The notes below the pieces were generated by a model. It worked only from the letters and a program-made list of their open reading frames with translations. It was not told the DNA's origin and made no database searches. DNA of 64,000 nucleotides from Berberis thunbergii. Lineage: Eukaryota > Streptophyta > Magnoliopsida > Ranunculales > Berberidaceae. This document shows, piece by piece, positions 22,458 to 34,734 of the stretch. The stretch spans positions 248,001 through 312,000 of the forward strand of contig QNQO01008328.1 of assembly GCA_003290165.1 (NCBI GenBank), read 5' to 3'. Made by a program: the position numbers and the translations under genes. Position 1 is the first letter of the stretch; every line of letters begins with the position of its first letter.

Positions 22458-24165
22458 GTAACATCCCTGAATCCCTAGGAGGAGGAGGTGGTGTGCTAGA
22501 GAGGTGCCTAGCCCAACATTAGGTGATGGTTGCACCACGATTTGTCTCACACCATTGAGGAAGAAGTCCAAGTGAACAATTTCTTTAATGTGGACTTGCA
22601 CTCATCTAACCAAAGCCTTTTCTGCTCAACTAGTAAAGCTTAAGTTGCATGGAACCCCAGACGAGTACCGATTATTGGTTTAAGTTAAAATCATGCACCT
22701 CTAAGTGAGGTGGTTAAGGTAGACAATATTGAGTAGGGTGTTACAATTGGAATTAGAGTCGGGAACTGCTCAGCCCTACGGTAGGGTGATTTGACACTAT
22801 GAAGTTATGAACCCATATGAGGAGGTATGTTGAAAAATTGAGGGTTGCCAATGGATCGGGTTTTACCCGAAAACCCATCCGACCCAATAAAAAAATATTG
22901 GATTCGGAATTCATTTTCTCGGATTTGGATTTCAATACTCAATCCAAAATTCTTATTGGATTTGGGTAAATTCAATAGTGATCCGAATGTATAAGTATTA
23001 TAAAAACAATAACTTTATAAATATTGCATGTATTATTTAGAAAATTGAGGTTTTTGGTCATTTCAATTCTTTATCTTTGTGTAGTTATTATAAAGGGAAA
23101 AAATTTAACTTACAAGATTTTTTATTATTATTTTAATATAAAAGTTATAAAAGTATGTTATTTTGGATTGAATTCAGGCGGATTTTGGATTTGAGCATAT
23201 TAAATTGATTTGTATTTGGATTTCAATATTGGTGATTTTTCGGATTGGATTTGGATTTACTTAATTTTTATTGGATTGGATTGGATTTGGATTTTTAACA
23301 ATCCAACTCAAATCTGATCCATAGATGGCCCTAAGAAGGTGGTGTGATAGAGAAGTTCCTTGCCCAAGATTAGGTGATGGTTGCACCACGATTTGTCTCA
23401 CAGCATTGAGGACGAAGTCCAAGTAATGTTGGACTTGCACTCATCTAAGACCACGGCCTTTTCTGCTCAAATGGTAAAGCTTATGCTGCATACAACCCCA
23501 GACCGTGTCGATCATTGGTTTAAGCTAAAATCATGCGTCTCTAAGTGAGGTAGTTAAGGTAGACAATATTGAGTGGGGTCTTACAAATGGAATTAAAGTC
23601 GGGAACTGCTCAGCCCTATGGTGGGGCGCCTTTGACACCATGAAGCCATACGAGATGGTGTGCTGAAAAAATGCCTAGCCTCAGGCGAGGCGATGGTTGC
23701 GTCAGGATTTGTCCCACATCAGTTAAAAGGGAATCCAAATAAGGATTCTCAAGTGTACTGGAATGGGTTATCTTCTGGGAAGTTTTCCTTAAAACCCCAC
23801 AGCTCTATGGGGTGGTTAAATGGTTAACGGTGATAGAAGATTGGGATGTTATCTCTGGTATCAGTCCTATAGCTGCTGAGTGACTGTCACACCCCAAATC
23901 GCGAGGAGAATGTGGTGTATTAGAGAGATCCCTAGCCCAAAATGAGGTGGGAGGCAACAAGTAATATTCTTAGGTGTGGATTTACGCACATCTACACAAG
24001 GCCTTTTATAGTTCAACTAGTAAAGTTTTTGTTGATTTTGCCACAGGTCTGGCGTTTGAACCAGCCAATACCAACATATTGGTTTGAGATGAACATTCCC
24101 CACGACCATGTGCTTGGTGTTTAAGTGGAGACAATATTGATGGTATTAGGTTTGATGTTAATATT
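22458..24165 (+). mobile_element. Cluster of diverged TRIM-like LTR units
   Basis: Three related units lie in an intron of the GH31 pseudogene: 22458-22745, 23343-23585 and 23885 to about 24165. They start TGTAACATCC or TGTCACACCC and end near TTACA. The first two are followed by a decayed primer-binding site (TTGGAATTAGAGTCGGG at 22747 onward, ATGGAATTAAAGTCGGG at 23587 onward; intact form TTGGTATCAGAG). Each unit includes a tRNA-like GCTCAACTAGTAAAGC motif. Units one and two look like the two LTRs of one element, and the third is another copy or solo LTR. No coding sequence. Confidence 0.6.
22841..23342. mobile_element. hAT-like MITE inside the TRIM cluster
   Basis: Imperfect terminal repeats AGGGTTGCCAATGGATCGG and, reversed, AGGGCCATCTATGGATCAG bound a 502-bp AT-rich segment full of GGATTTGGAT motifs. 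This matches the style of the AGGG-ended hAT-like elements at 10521 and 38811. No target duplication could be read. Confidence 0.5.
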
Positions 24166-24342
24166 GGAATCAAAGTTGGGGATGGTTCTACCCTAGGGTG
24201 GGGTAGACTGGGGTAGTCTGTGAAAGGAGCTGCGCACAAATTAGTCCTACATCACTTAGGAAGTCGTCCAAGTGAAGACATTAAAATCTTTCCATGATGG
24301 GTGACTTGAGGGAGAAAAGTATTCGTACAACATTCGATTGTT

Positions 24343-24705
24343 TTTTTTTTTGGAAAGTGAGCTGGGTTTTAAGGATTCCAAAACCTTTATATAAATGAAA
24401 CAAAAGCAAAAACAACAATAAAAACAAACAAACTCTTACAAGAAAGAGAAGTCTAGTGAGAGTGAACATGATTATTAGGTTTATAAAAATCTTCAACTAG
24501 CATCGCCCAAAGAAGAAACATCTTATTTTTTTTATCCCTGTCTCTTTTGTTAAGGAGGAAATGATTTAACATTTGTACTTTTTGTTTGCTTTCTTAGCCC
24601 TAGAGGATCTTCGAGGGCAAAGACTAAAATCTTTAGTGCAAGATTTTGAAAACAAATCGGTTGCAACCTCTTCACTAGAAAGATCTTGCTCATGTTCCTC
24701 GTTAC
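24343..24705 (-). pseudogene. 5'-truncated retrocopy with poly(A) tail
   Basis: A perfect 17-bp duplication TACAACATTCGATTGTT (24326-24342 and 24706-24722) flanks the segment. On the minus strand it reads as the end of an ORF (EEHEQDLSSEEVATDLFSKS, then RRSSRAKKANKKYKC and TAA at 24566-24568), an AT-rich 3' untranslated region, and a run of at least nine A next to the duplication. These are the marks of L1-mediated retrotransposition of an mRNA. The source gene is not recognised; its basic tail resembles a nuclear protein. It lies in a GH31 intron. Confidence 0.72.
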
Positions 24706-27700
24706 TACAACATTCGATTGTTACAATTAACTCAGTAATCAATTTAAAACTCTCACACCCAATATGCTGGCTTCCAATTATTAGATTCGCTTTCCTAAAG
24801 AATAACGACAAAATGCCATGAAACCATACACAAAACAATTTGGCAATGCTATATTAAGTGAGTTAAGCTACTGAAAAAAGATGGTATGGCATCCTTCATA
24901 CCATTTTCATCTTACGCTATAATTAGTGATAAGTCATCAGTTGGCTTTGCTTCACCAACATGTTGAATAGCAGGACCCACAGGAATAATTGATCCACCTT
25001 GCAAATATAGTGTTGGTAAATCCTGCATTAGATAGTTACTGGATGCGAGTCATCAAAATGATTAGATAGTTACTGGACCAAAGTGAACAGGACCAAAGTG
25101 TTTAGATAATTACTGGATGCGACTCATCAAAATCAAATCGCAGCCAAACTCCCCTAGGCAATGCATGCATGATCTGATCCCTGAGTAGGTACAGTACTGA
25201 TTCCAAAGTCAATGAAAATGTTAATACATGTAAAAAAATTGTAACATACATAATGGGTAACTATTTAGTGCTAGTCCCGTTTACTTGACTGAGTTATTTA
25301 CTGTAACCAAGTGACTGAGTTTATTAAGAAGATTACTTTATCAAATATAAGAAGATGGGTTACCTTGCATGTACTAGAACAGGCCCCAAAAGAAATGAGT
25401 TCTCAATTTTCCTCAACTTGGGATCTTTTGGATCTGTACAAGGCGAAAATCACAACAAACCAATTGATATTGGAAAGTTCAAATTTAAAGTAGATACAGA
25501 TTTCACAACAGATAACAGAGCCTACCAGCAAAAAAAGTAGGACCAGCAACAGGAGTACCCTTTGTATGAGCCATATAGAAAAGGGTATATATGTGAGGTA
25601 TAAGGCAGTATCGTTGCAACAATGCCAGGCGGCAAACCTCTTCACACTATTAGGTAGAACATGAAGTTATGGTGACTGAAAGTCCATAATAGATGTTCTA
25701 GCAAAAGAGTTATTAGTACCAGGAACCGCTAAGCGCGAGTCTTAATTTATACAATGAGATTTTCTTAATAGATTAGAAGTCTAATAGGTGAATCATTGGT
25801 TATGCATTCCTCATCTTGGATTTATCTTCACTCGGTTGACACAAAATTTTCCAATACATGAAAAAAGGTTTACAAACTCCACTCATATTAATCAATAGAA
25901 AATGTTTACTGATTTAGCAAAGTCGAAAAAACAAACCTCTTCCCCAAAAGACCAAGGTTCATGATCATTGGTATCAGCCTCAGAATGTCCACGACAGAAA
26001 GGAAACATGGCACCCACCCCCGTCCATCTTCTGAAGAGCTTAGGAGTTGCATTACCAGCAAATCCACCAATATCTGGTCCTGTTAGTGGCTGACCACTAA
26101 GCCCCTAAACAAAATACAACCGATGCTAAGAAAAGACCCAAAGAACTTAAAAGGGAAACATGAATTTAATGATTCAACTAATGCATACATTAACATAAAA
26201 AAAAAGGAAAGAATGGACTAATGGTTCACAAATTAAACAGTTAAATTTTAAAAGAAAATAAATCATCTCAAAAACTATAGCTACATGCTTAAGATATATG
26301 ACACCTTAAAAGAGTGACAACTGCATAGTAGATGTACATATCTGACAGTTGAAATCTTATGCAGCTTAATTAACACCAGAATGTGCAAAATACCATCAAG
26401 AAACAAAATAGTGAATCATGAAAATGTTATCAGGAATCAAGGACATAACTGGAGACTGTTTTTCAGATTGTTGGACTCAAATCACCTATCACTCCTTGTT
26501 CTAATCAGTCAACCAGTCATTTCAATAGCCCTTCACAGAAAACATTTTACCTGAATGATTATTATCAATGCCATATCAATATTTTACTTATTTTCACACT
26601 TTTAAGCATAAAATCCATAATATTCAAATTGTGGTGATCTGGTATCCTAGCCGTGCCTTGCTTGTGTCACTCTGGAAAATTAAAACACCTAGATAACCTG
26701 TTTTACTACAATACTAACGTAGTTGATGCATGTCACACTAGTAAAGCTTCAGCATTTTTAAGCTATCTTACAGTTTAAAGGTTAGGCTATCGCCCAATAG
26801 CATGAACAGAGTTGAAGCACCAGGAATATATCATCCATGTCCAATTCCTTAAGGAATATCTCAACCACTTTAACAAATTGCCCCCTGAGACAGTTGAATA
26901 TTTACCTAATTGATTGCATGGAGTCATGTACATGATTGGCTCCTTACCTAAATTCTCTTATCACTTATTCCATATCCAAATTCCTTATAAGGAATTCATG
27001 GTACACCCACTAGCTCTATCCCAAAACTTCGTCATCACCTGGAGAAATTTGAACATCTGTATACCATATCTTTCTTCGCTTTTTATTTTTTATTTTTGAT
27101 GACATAACTTATGCCATTGATGAAATATCTCATCCATAAATTGTATTACAAACAGAACTTGAATAGTTTACTAAAAAAATTCCCTATAAATGGATGTAAT
27201 CAAGAAATATCTCACCCGTCAATATTCAACCTGGTCGTTCAAGTTTAAATATTTTCAAACAGAGTCAGCTCAAAATGTTTTAGCAGTGTTCTAAGAATCT
27301 AGACAGGGATCAAATTTAGCTTGAAAATGACTAACCTCCTGGGTTCCAGTGGAGTCTTAGTAGATTTCCCAACCATAAATTCAATCCAATCTCGGGTCAA
27401 ACCACTTTGAGGAATTAGAGATAATCATATCGAGGTGGGGTGACGGGGACAGGAGAGAGACACACTAAGGTAGGGGTTACATATCCAAACAACACATTTT
27501 CCAATTCGAAAGTCATATACAGTATTGTCCATCAAATACGACATAAAATTTGATATAAGAAAATTTTCATACCAATTGAAGTACCATAGATATGCTAATC
27601 TGCAGATGCTCTCAGTTGGAGAGGTTATCTCCAGTCCACGTGGCGGCATACCTTTGACTGCCGACAAATCCAGCTCCAGTGAGAACAAAAGGACGTTTGA

Positions 27701-29344
27701 CCTCATTAGCCAATTTCATTCCTTCTTAAGTTGATCTTGCCATCAGCATGCAATATACCTAAAATACAACTAAATTTAGTGGCTGAACGTAAGATTCTCG
27801 CTACCCGCGGCTGACAGCTACCACTACAACAATGAAAGACTGTCCCAGCTACCAGTTGCTGGCTCAAAAGCAGGTAGCAAAAAGAGGGCTAAAAATCTCA
27901 TTTTATTTCTCTACATTTGAATGTGAATACCATGTCAAGCATATAATACATAACTGAAAATCAAAATCATTACATTGTGATAGTGTAAATGATTCTGACA
28001 ACCACCAACTTCAGCATCTCCTCTGTGAATGTTGCTATCAGGCATTGTCTTTGTAACAGTCTGTGAAGCAACGTCATTGTAAGCAGACATACATATCAAA
28101 TATTCATACATATGTATATATACTAAAACAATAACAGAAGCTATATCCAGTAGTAAGATTTGTTAGCATTACCTTGAAAACTGCAGGTTCATTCATGTCA
28201 TTCCATATTCCCTCAACGTCATTCAAAGTGAAATCCTTAAATAATTCGGGCCACCACGAATGAGTTTTCTTTTGGGTAAAGTCAGGAAAGACACAAGGTC
28301 CAGGCCATACCTCCCCTAAAAAGTAATATCCATGAGACTTGATGCTCGAAATTACAAATATGTGTCAAGCTAAATGCATCCAGTAAACTAACCAACAAAA
28401 GGTTTCCATCTGCTTTTAGAATCCAGCCATCATTTTTTAACCACGATCATAGACAAAATAGCCTTCTTCATGCTTTATTCCTGGGTCCAGCATCCAGATT
28501 GCTTTGAACCCATTAAGGTGAAGGTCATCTACCAACTCTTTCAGATTGGAGAAACGCTCCTGGATATTATACATAACATAAATGCATAATGACTTCAAAG
28601 AACCTTGACATTTTGAGAGTTCATGATAAAATTCTAAAATTATTGCATTCACTTTGGCTTTGGCATAATCAATTCCAAGTACGTGGGTCCTCATACAAAG
28701 GTGTTGAGGTGTTAACACCATAAGGGAGGTATCCCTTGTTTATCTTCTCACCCTGTTTCAAGAAATGAATTTCATCCAGACGGGTTCCTCCGAATTAAAG
28801 GCAAATGTTTTTAATTTCAAATAAATTTGGTATCCTTCCTCGAGCATGGAACTCTTATTGATATATCCGTGATATCTTGCGTTTTAGGTGAAGATATTCA
28901 ACTTATCTAGGATATATTCATCTAGATCCTGATATTCGACAAAAATATCCAAAATATCTTTCCCTTTTTCAAGGATTGATAATAATGTAAACCATGCCCT
29001 CGAGAAATCACAAGCATTCTTAGTTTCTTACTTATATCTAACCTAGTTAGGAGTCAAACAAAAATCAGCGTCAGAAAAACATACTTTGTCAAAACTAAAA
29101 CAACGAAAGCCATCCACATAGTCAATATCCATCCATATGACATCACAATGAATGCCCTTCTTGTGAAATGTCTTGGAAACCTGCAAAACATGCACGAAGT
29201 TGAGATAAATGAACAAGCGTGGAGGAGAAAGAAATAATGATAGTACGGTAGCACAAACCATGGCCAAAGTTGATTCTCAAACAACACACAATGCACAATT
29301 ATTCTTTATTCCCTTTTCAATTAATAAAGTCATATATGAAATTG

Positions 29345-29480
29345 GTGCTATTTAAGACCATCCCCTGAGTCTAAAGAGCCAGGCCAGCCCATCACCATCC
29401 AGCATCTCTAGGATGATGGAAGATGATGGGTCGGCCTGGCGTTGTCGGCCTGGCTCTCTAGCAAGGCTCAAGACCATCAG
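29345..29480. repeat. Short foldback repeat
   Basis: AAGACCATC occurs near both ends, and an inverted pair around AGAGCCAGGCC / GGCCTGGCTCT can form a hairpin. It lies in a GH31 intron. Small MITE is possible, but no target duplication was identified. Confidence 0.4.
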
Positions 29481-30129
29481 ATTGAGAAATGTATAATATG
29501 AGAAACAAGAAATACTTTATCTTATATAAATTAGAAGTGAAATATAAAGCGGTAGGTAGTCATTTTCGCAGGAGATTAAGGAAATTTCTTAGTTGATGTA
29601 ATATAGAAGTACTCACCTCAAGCACTCTAACATCAAAGGCATAGCTCCAATGACAGTGATGATAGCCAAGATACCACTTGGGAGGCATAACTACAGTTCC
29701 TGGACGTAAAATTAAAGACATCAAGTTCAGGAAGCAAACCACAACAAAAAACAAAACACGGAGACTATAACTAGGCTAACAGTGATTTATACACCAATTA
29801 ATAGATGGAAGAATCCCAATAAGTTTCTATTTCTTATGTAATCACATGAAGAAGCCCTCATTCCATAAAATGCAATTTGAGGTTCAATGAGTACCCCACA
29901 TTAACTATTGTATTTGTCTTCTAATATTCAATTTTAACGTCGTTTATGTTTGAAACTGCTTTCCATGATTCTGCCATCAAAATCAAAATTGAACCTGATA
30001 AATAGGTGCCACAGACCTAACTAACATCTTGCTCTTGCAATATACAACAAAACAGTATTTCAAAATATTAATATTCTCTAATTTAGTGTACATTCTTTTG
30101 ATTTTTTAGCCCAAGCTAAGAAGCAAGCA

Positions 30130-30795
30130 AGGAAGCACGGACTCTTTAGAAAACTTGTTGTATATGTGTCCAACATGTATCTGACACCGACACTCTTTCA
30201 ACACTCCGCATGTCGAACATGTGGTCAACATGTCGGCAGGTGTTGGGCAAATGGTCAATGTGGTCAACATGTTGGGCACGCCTTCAATACACCTGAAACT
30301 TGGTTAAGGCAACTGACTTCGTTTACATTTTTACTTTTAAATACAAATAATCACCTAATTTAATGGTTGTTGATCCATCTGAAGTGAATAACTCTTCAAT
30401 TGATATCCAAAATAAATAGGACAAAGAACCATTAAAGCATAGAGATAGTCTATGCTTCTTTTTCTTCGTCTTTCATTTGCTTCTTCTCTCCTCTACTTCT
30501 TCTCTACTATATTTTTTATCTACTTTTTTTTCTTATAATAGAGTGTCATCTTCTTATTCGCCTTTGCACTTCCTCTTCTTCTCTACGTGTTTTTTCGTGT
30601 TTTTTTCTACTTTTTTTTATTTGCAACAAAGATCAAGACACTCTAGGAATACACTTTATTAAATTATTTTTATGTTTATATGACTTATTAAAAAGTAGTA
30701 TTTATGCCCCCGAATCCTAGTTTTTGGGAAGTTGTCGAATCGGTGTGTCGTGTCCATGTATGACACGACACGTGTGTCTTTGACTATGCATTCTT
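30130..30795 (-). mobile_element. GACACG-rich dispersed element, copy 1
   Basis: The ends read AAGGAAGCACGGACTCTT and GACTATGCATTCTT. Internal GTGTC/GACAC motifs match, in opposite orientation, the element at 48452-49045. The two copies share the core (CGTGTC, CGACACG) and the tract on RNA-like CTTCTTCTCT repeats. No ORF of note. It lies in a GH31 intron and resembles non-autonomous hAT-type elements, but I could not confirm a target duplication. Confidence 0.5.
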
Positions 30796-31262
30796 GGGAG
30801 CAGGTAAGGACCCTTGTTGTCAAATTGAGATCATCTAACCCATGTAAACTCCCATTTTACGAATAAATCACTTAAAAATAAATGATAAAAATTGATGTTT
30901 GAATATCTACATATAGCCCAAAACGGGAAGTATGAATAAAATAGTAAACAAACAAAAAAATACTTAGAATTCAAGTTCATATAGTAGAAGCAAACAATAA
31001 AACCTGTACGACAGAAACTGGTAAAGTCCATGCAGGGTCGCCATTCAGTTAACTTATACCAAAAGAAAGCATTAAAAATACAAGGGGGAAAAGGTTGAAT
31101 TCTTTTAGAAAACCACCTGTTGCATGGACTGAAGACATCAAGACAGTGGCTGGTGACGCATATGGACCAAATGTAATAACAGGATACGAAGCTAGAGCTG
31201 TGATCTTTACAGTCGACTCCTTTCGCAAGTCTATCTATTTGAAGCACACAAGGAATTTGCAC

Positions 31263-33098
31263 ATAGATCCATAGACTGTGTAAATTATCATATAGTAATC
31301 AAGCAGGGACCTCGCACAGTCCACGATGGAGTTAGAGATGATAGCACTAGCCACGGCTAGTAAAGAAGCAGGTTGGTTAAGAAACCTGCTAGTAGAGATC
31401 CCTTTATGGGAAATACCGATTCCAGCTGTCTTGATCCATTGCGATAGTACCGCGGCTATTGCAAAAATACAGAACTGTTATTATAACGACAAATACGTCG
31501 TAAGCACAGTACAGTTAGAGAGTTTTTGTCTACTGGTGTTATGAGAGTGGATCATGTACGAACTGATGCGAACTTGGCTGATCCTTTGACGAAAGGATTA
31601 GCTAGAGAGAAGGTTTTCAAAACCTCGAAAGGAATGGGACTAATTCCCTTAGATTGATGAGTCATTCATGATGGTAACCCAACCTATAGACTGGAGATCC
31701 CCAGAAATAGGTTCAATGGGTAATAACAAGTCGTGAATGATATGAAGTGAATCATGCTGACAAAATAACAATCTCATTCCTAGATTAAAGCATGAGTTCC
31801 TGAAGCGATAGTAGAATGAGTTAAAAATTCTTAATGAGATCTATACTCTATGCGGAGTGGAGTACCTAGCTACGGGAGTACTCTTGATAGACTCACCTAA
31901 GTGATTGTGGAAGTTTGGCCGCTTCCTATGGAATTTGTGGACAAAATTCCTAGAGCCTTCACTATACTTGGATAAACGTGCATGGCCATAAGGCACGGGC
32001 TTTTTAGACTTCACCCTGGTAAGGTTGTGCGTGTAATTTCTGTTAGAGATAGAGTTCAAAACTACGAGTTACTCTAATATAATCTAAAACATGAACACTA
32101 CACAAGAGTTCAAGTTGAAAGACACTTTTGTTTATGCACAATCTTATAATTTTTTTAGATTGCTCGATGAAAATTGTTTTTAAAAATCCAAGTGGGTGAT
32201 TGTTGGAAATATGGCTTTTTAAAATAAAATAAAATGGGTGTGTATCTGGTTTCGATCTCTGGATCTCTCTCTAATTTTAGTCCCACATCTTCTATACAAC
32301 TCATTGTGGTAGAGTTTATAAGGAGATTGTTTGGACTTGGGTTTGGACCCCTTGGGGGTACCACACTTTTGTGAGGAGGGGAGAGATAGACTCTCGCGCC
32401 CGCCACCGTTCGTCCGTTCGGTTGGGTCATTTAGAGAGCAACCCATTTAGGAAGCAACCCATTATTTAAATGAAAATAAACTTTTTAATAGTTGCAGAGA
32501 GACTGAATCTAGACGGGATGTTGTATCCTCTCTCACACATTTTTCACGCCATACATTGCGCCCACGTTTTCCATGCAATTTTGTGTCCATGTATCGAAAC
32601 GCCTTCTTAAACCACACATGTTTATCACATTTTCCTTTTAATTGAATTCTCCACGTGATGTATCTAGTCGTGTTTTTGTACTTCAACGAATGTATTTTCT
32701 CCCTATAAATACAATACAACTCCAGAGTTTAAATATACAAGAAAAAGAAAAACATTTTGCAAAACACTTTTAGCTTAGTATTTTAATCAGAAAAGGAACA
32801 CTTTCTCTTCATATTTCAGAGTTTTCCTTTTTGTTTGAAATTTACACATTGTATTGGTGATTCCGAGCAAACAAGATATTAAGGGTGAATAGTATTCTGT
32901 TCATCAACAATGCAATTGTTTGAACGAGACAGAGAAGATTCTGGGTTGTTTTATCCTAGGGACGGCGGGGCTACTAGACTGCTTGCACACTTTTAGGCAG
33001 AGCCGCAAAACGTCTTAAAGAGAGCGACCTAGTCCGCGACTCAACCCAAGAACAATTGGTACCTTCGTTTCTATCCTTTAATTTGAATTTTTACAACA
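31263..33098 (+). mobile_element. 3' end of a Ty1/copia retrotransposon with its LTR
   Basis: The plus strand encodes the end of copia RNase H: STMELEMIALATASKEAGWL, IPAVLIHCDSTAAIAKIQN, and after a frameshift near 31495 VDHVRTDANLADPLTKGL. A purine-rich AAGTGGGTGAT precedes an LTR at 32201-33098, which starts TGTTGG and probably ends ACAACA. TATAAATA at about 32704 is the likely LTR promoter. The 5' LTR, gag and most of pol are missing. It occupies the place where the second coding exon of the GH31 gene should be, so a deletion probably removed both. Confidence 0.75.
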
Positions 33099-33399
33099 TT
33101 TACAACATAAAATATGGAGAATCAACTATAAAAAGAAAAGAAAATAAGAACCTCAATTGTAACAATCTGTTGTCCTTGTATATGTTCAAAAGTGGGGTTA
33201 TACACTGGCACCTTGTGAACCAAGATTGTTGTATCTCTGAGTTTGGTATTTGTAAAAGAAAGACTTGGAAACGATGCATCCTTGTCACTTCCTGAACAAT
33301 CAAATCTGAAAACCCCTTCCACTAGAATAGGTTGGAAAATCATATTCCCTGAAATGTTGTCTGAAGTAACCGCCATTCCTTCATATTCAGCCATTTGGA

Positions 33400-34730
33400 T
33401 ACAAATTTTTCATCTTTTGAACTGTTTATGCGCCCATGCCTTCTGCAGGCCAAAATTTTTATTAGGAAGTTTCTCTTCAGTCAATTTTTCTGGTATTTGC
33501 ATCATCAAAAATCAGAAGCAGAATCTAATCTATATGTTCATATTGTCAATGATTGGCATGGTAACTCTATAGAACACATGATACCAAAATGAAGACAAAG
33601 GTATGACAAAAAAAGTATAGGTAATAGAACTCACTCCCAATACTAAACAAATTTGGGCGCAAAAAATTTCAAAATTCAGGTATTGTATTGATTTTTAGAA
33701 ACTCAAGTAAAAAGAAAAGAAAAGGGAAAAAAAATATGTCCTTAATCTTGGAAACAAATATGGGAAGTGAGTGGCATAATTTTGGTCTTAGGTTTAGTAC
33801 CAAGAATGAGTTAATTACACTTTCTTTGTATTTACACCATTACAATTTGGCAGTAAATTTTATAGAAATAGAACCTCAAGTCTTTCGTTTGCACTAATAT
33901 GCATTGTGCAGGGCAACCTACTAATTTTTCCAATTCAAGTCACTAAAACTGCACGTCTTGCACATGCATGCATTGTTCAAAACACGTTTTTAATGTTATA
34001 GCCTTCCACTATTTTGTTTGAGCTGAAAATTTGAGCTCATTTTGACATGTGTGCCTCAAGATCCGCACTAAGTGAGATAAAGGGAATTTCTCTATAAATC
34101 TCATGAAGCAAACGAGGGGTCACCTTGTGCACGACACAAGCCGATCGATAGGTCGGCTAGCACCCATTGTCCAAGACCACCCACTTTCGAGTGGTCCTTA
34201 AACACTTATAAAGACTATTTATCAAGATATATAATGGTGGGGACCTAAATACGTATCTCGAGGAACTGTGTTGAAACAATGAGACGTTGTTTCTATTGGT
34301 AATGTGTAATTTTCCAAAAAATTTCAGCTTAAACGGAGCTCAATCGAGTTAAGAATCTATTTTTTTCTTAATTTGTTAGGGACCCGAAATTTATAATTAT
34401 GAAAGGTGTCATGTTGGGTATGAATTAAGAGTTTGAGGGACTCCAAGCCCAATCCCCCTAAATTTTATTATGCAACCTTTCAAATTTCTTTAAAAATAAA
34501 TGTTGGGAGATCAACATTGATTTGGTATCAGGAAAATATGGATACATTGGAGCTAATCTCTATTACAATTCAGTTTGTCCTATATGTCAATTGTTTGTCC
34601 TACGTGGCATTTTTATGTCTTTGGCAGAACTAAAGTTAAACAGCCTTCCCCTGATGCTTTCCTCACTCTCTCCTTTCCCCTCTCTTCCTCTACCCAAACC
34701 CCTCCCACCACCGATTCTCGATGCAGAAGG
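33400..34730. other. Intergenic DNA upstream of the GH31 pseudogene
   Basis: The former GH31 promoter and leader should lie in the first few hundred bases. No clear TATA box or gene was recognised. 34600-34740 becomes CT-rich, like a plant 5' untranslated leader, and runs into the chimeric locus on the right. Confidence 0.35.
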
Positions 34731-34734
34731 ACGA

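Larger units (their letters stand above)
9009..33394 (-). pseudogene. GH31 alpha-glucosidase (heteroglycan glucosidase HGL1-like) pseudogene, about 18 exon remnants
   Basis: This is a dead copy of a cytosolic GH31 glucosidase of the plant heteroglycan-glucosidase type. The ATG is at 33394 (MAEYEGMAVTS) and the natural stop TAA at 9009-9011 (EYEVRAI). Visible motifs: PPKWYLGYHHCHWSY, CDVIWMDIDYVDGF, nucleophile motif WNDMNEP (28173-28315), acid/base region TWTGDNLS, then GPDIGGFAGN, FLLGPVLVHA, LYLQGGSIIP and the C-terminal IGGGLVLRR region. Lesions: TAA 28437-28439, TAA 27726-27728, TGA 27613-27615, TAA 24912-24914, TAA 12035-12037, and frameshifts near 28400, 13380, 13170 and 9078. Exons expected between 33152 and 31234, and between 13144 and 12456, are missing. 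One exon is split by a Ty3/gypsy element and another by a hAT element. Family assignment is firm. Exon edges are read by eye. Confidence 0.9.
9009..33394 (-). other. Exon map of the GH31 pseudogene
   Basis: Exon remnants in transcript order, minus strand: 33394-33152; 31234-31117; 29699-29617; 29180-29085; 28559-28393; 28315-28173; 28060-27974; 27758-27573; 26104-25937; 25637-25526; 25434-25374; 25180-25114; 25022-24902; 22044-21995 joined to 13453-13306 (split by the gypsy element); 13184-13144; 12456-12283; 12086-12005 joined to 9756-9694 (split by the hAT element); 9192-9009. Nearly all borders keep AG/GT, so the gene decayed in place and is not a processed copy. Confidence 0.75.

Noticed and set aside
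24573..24821. 82-codon plus ORF
   Set aside because: Antisense to the retrocopy ORF, which has the TSD and poly(A) evidence.
30477..30662. 61-codon Ser/Phe-rich plus ORF
   Set aside because: CTTCTTCTCT-type simple repeat inside a dispersed element.
9009..33394. Processed (intronless) GH31 copy
   Set aside because: Exons are separated by introns with AG/GT borders, so the gene decayed in place.
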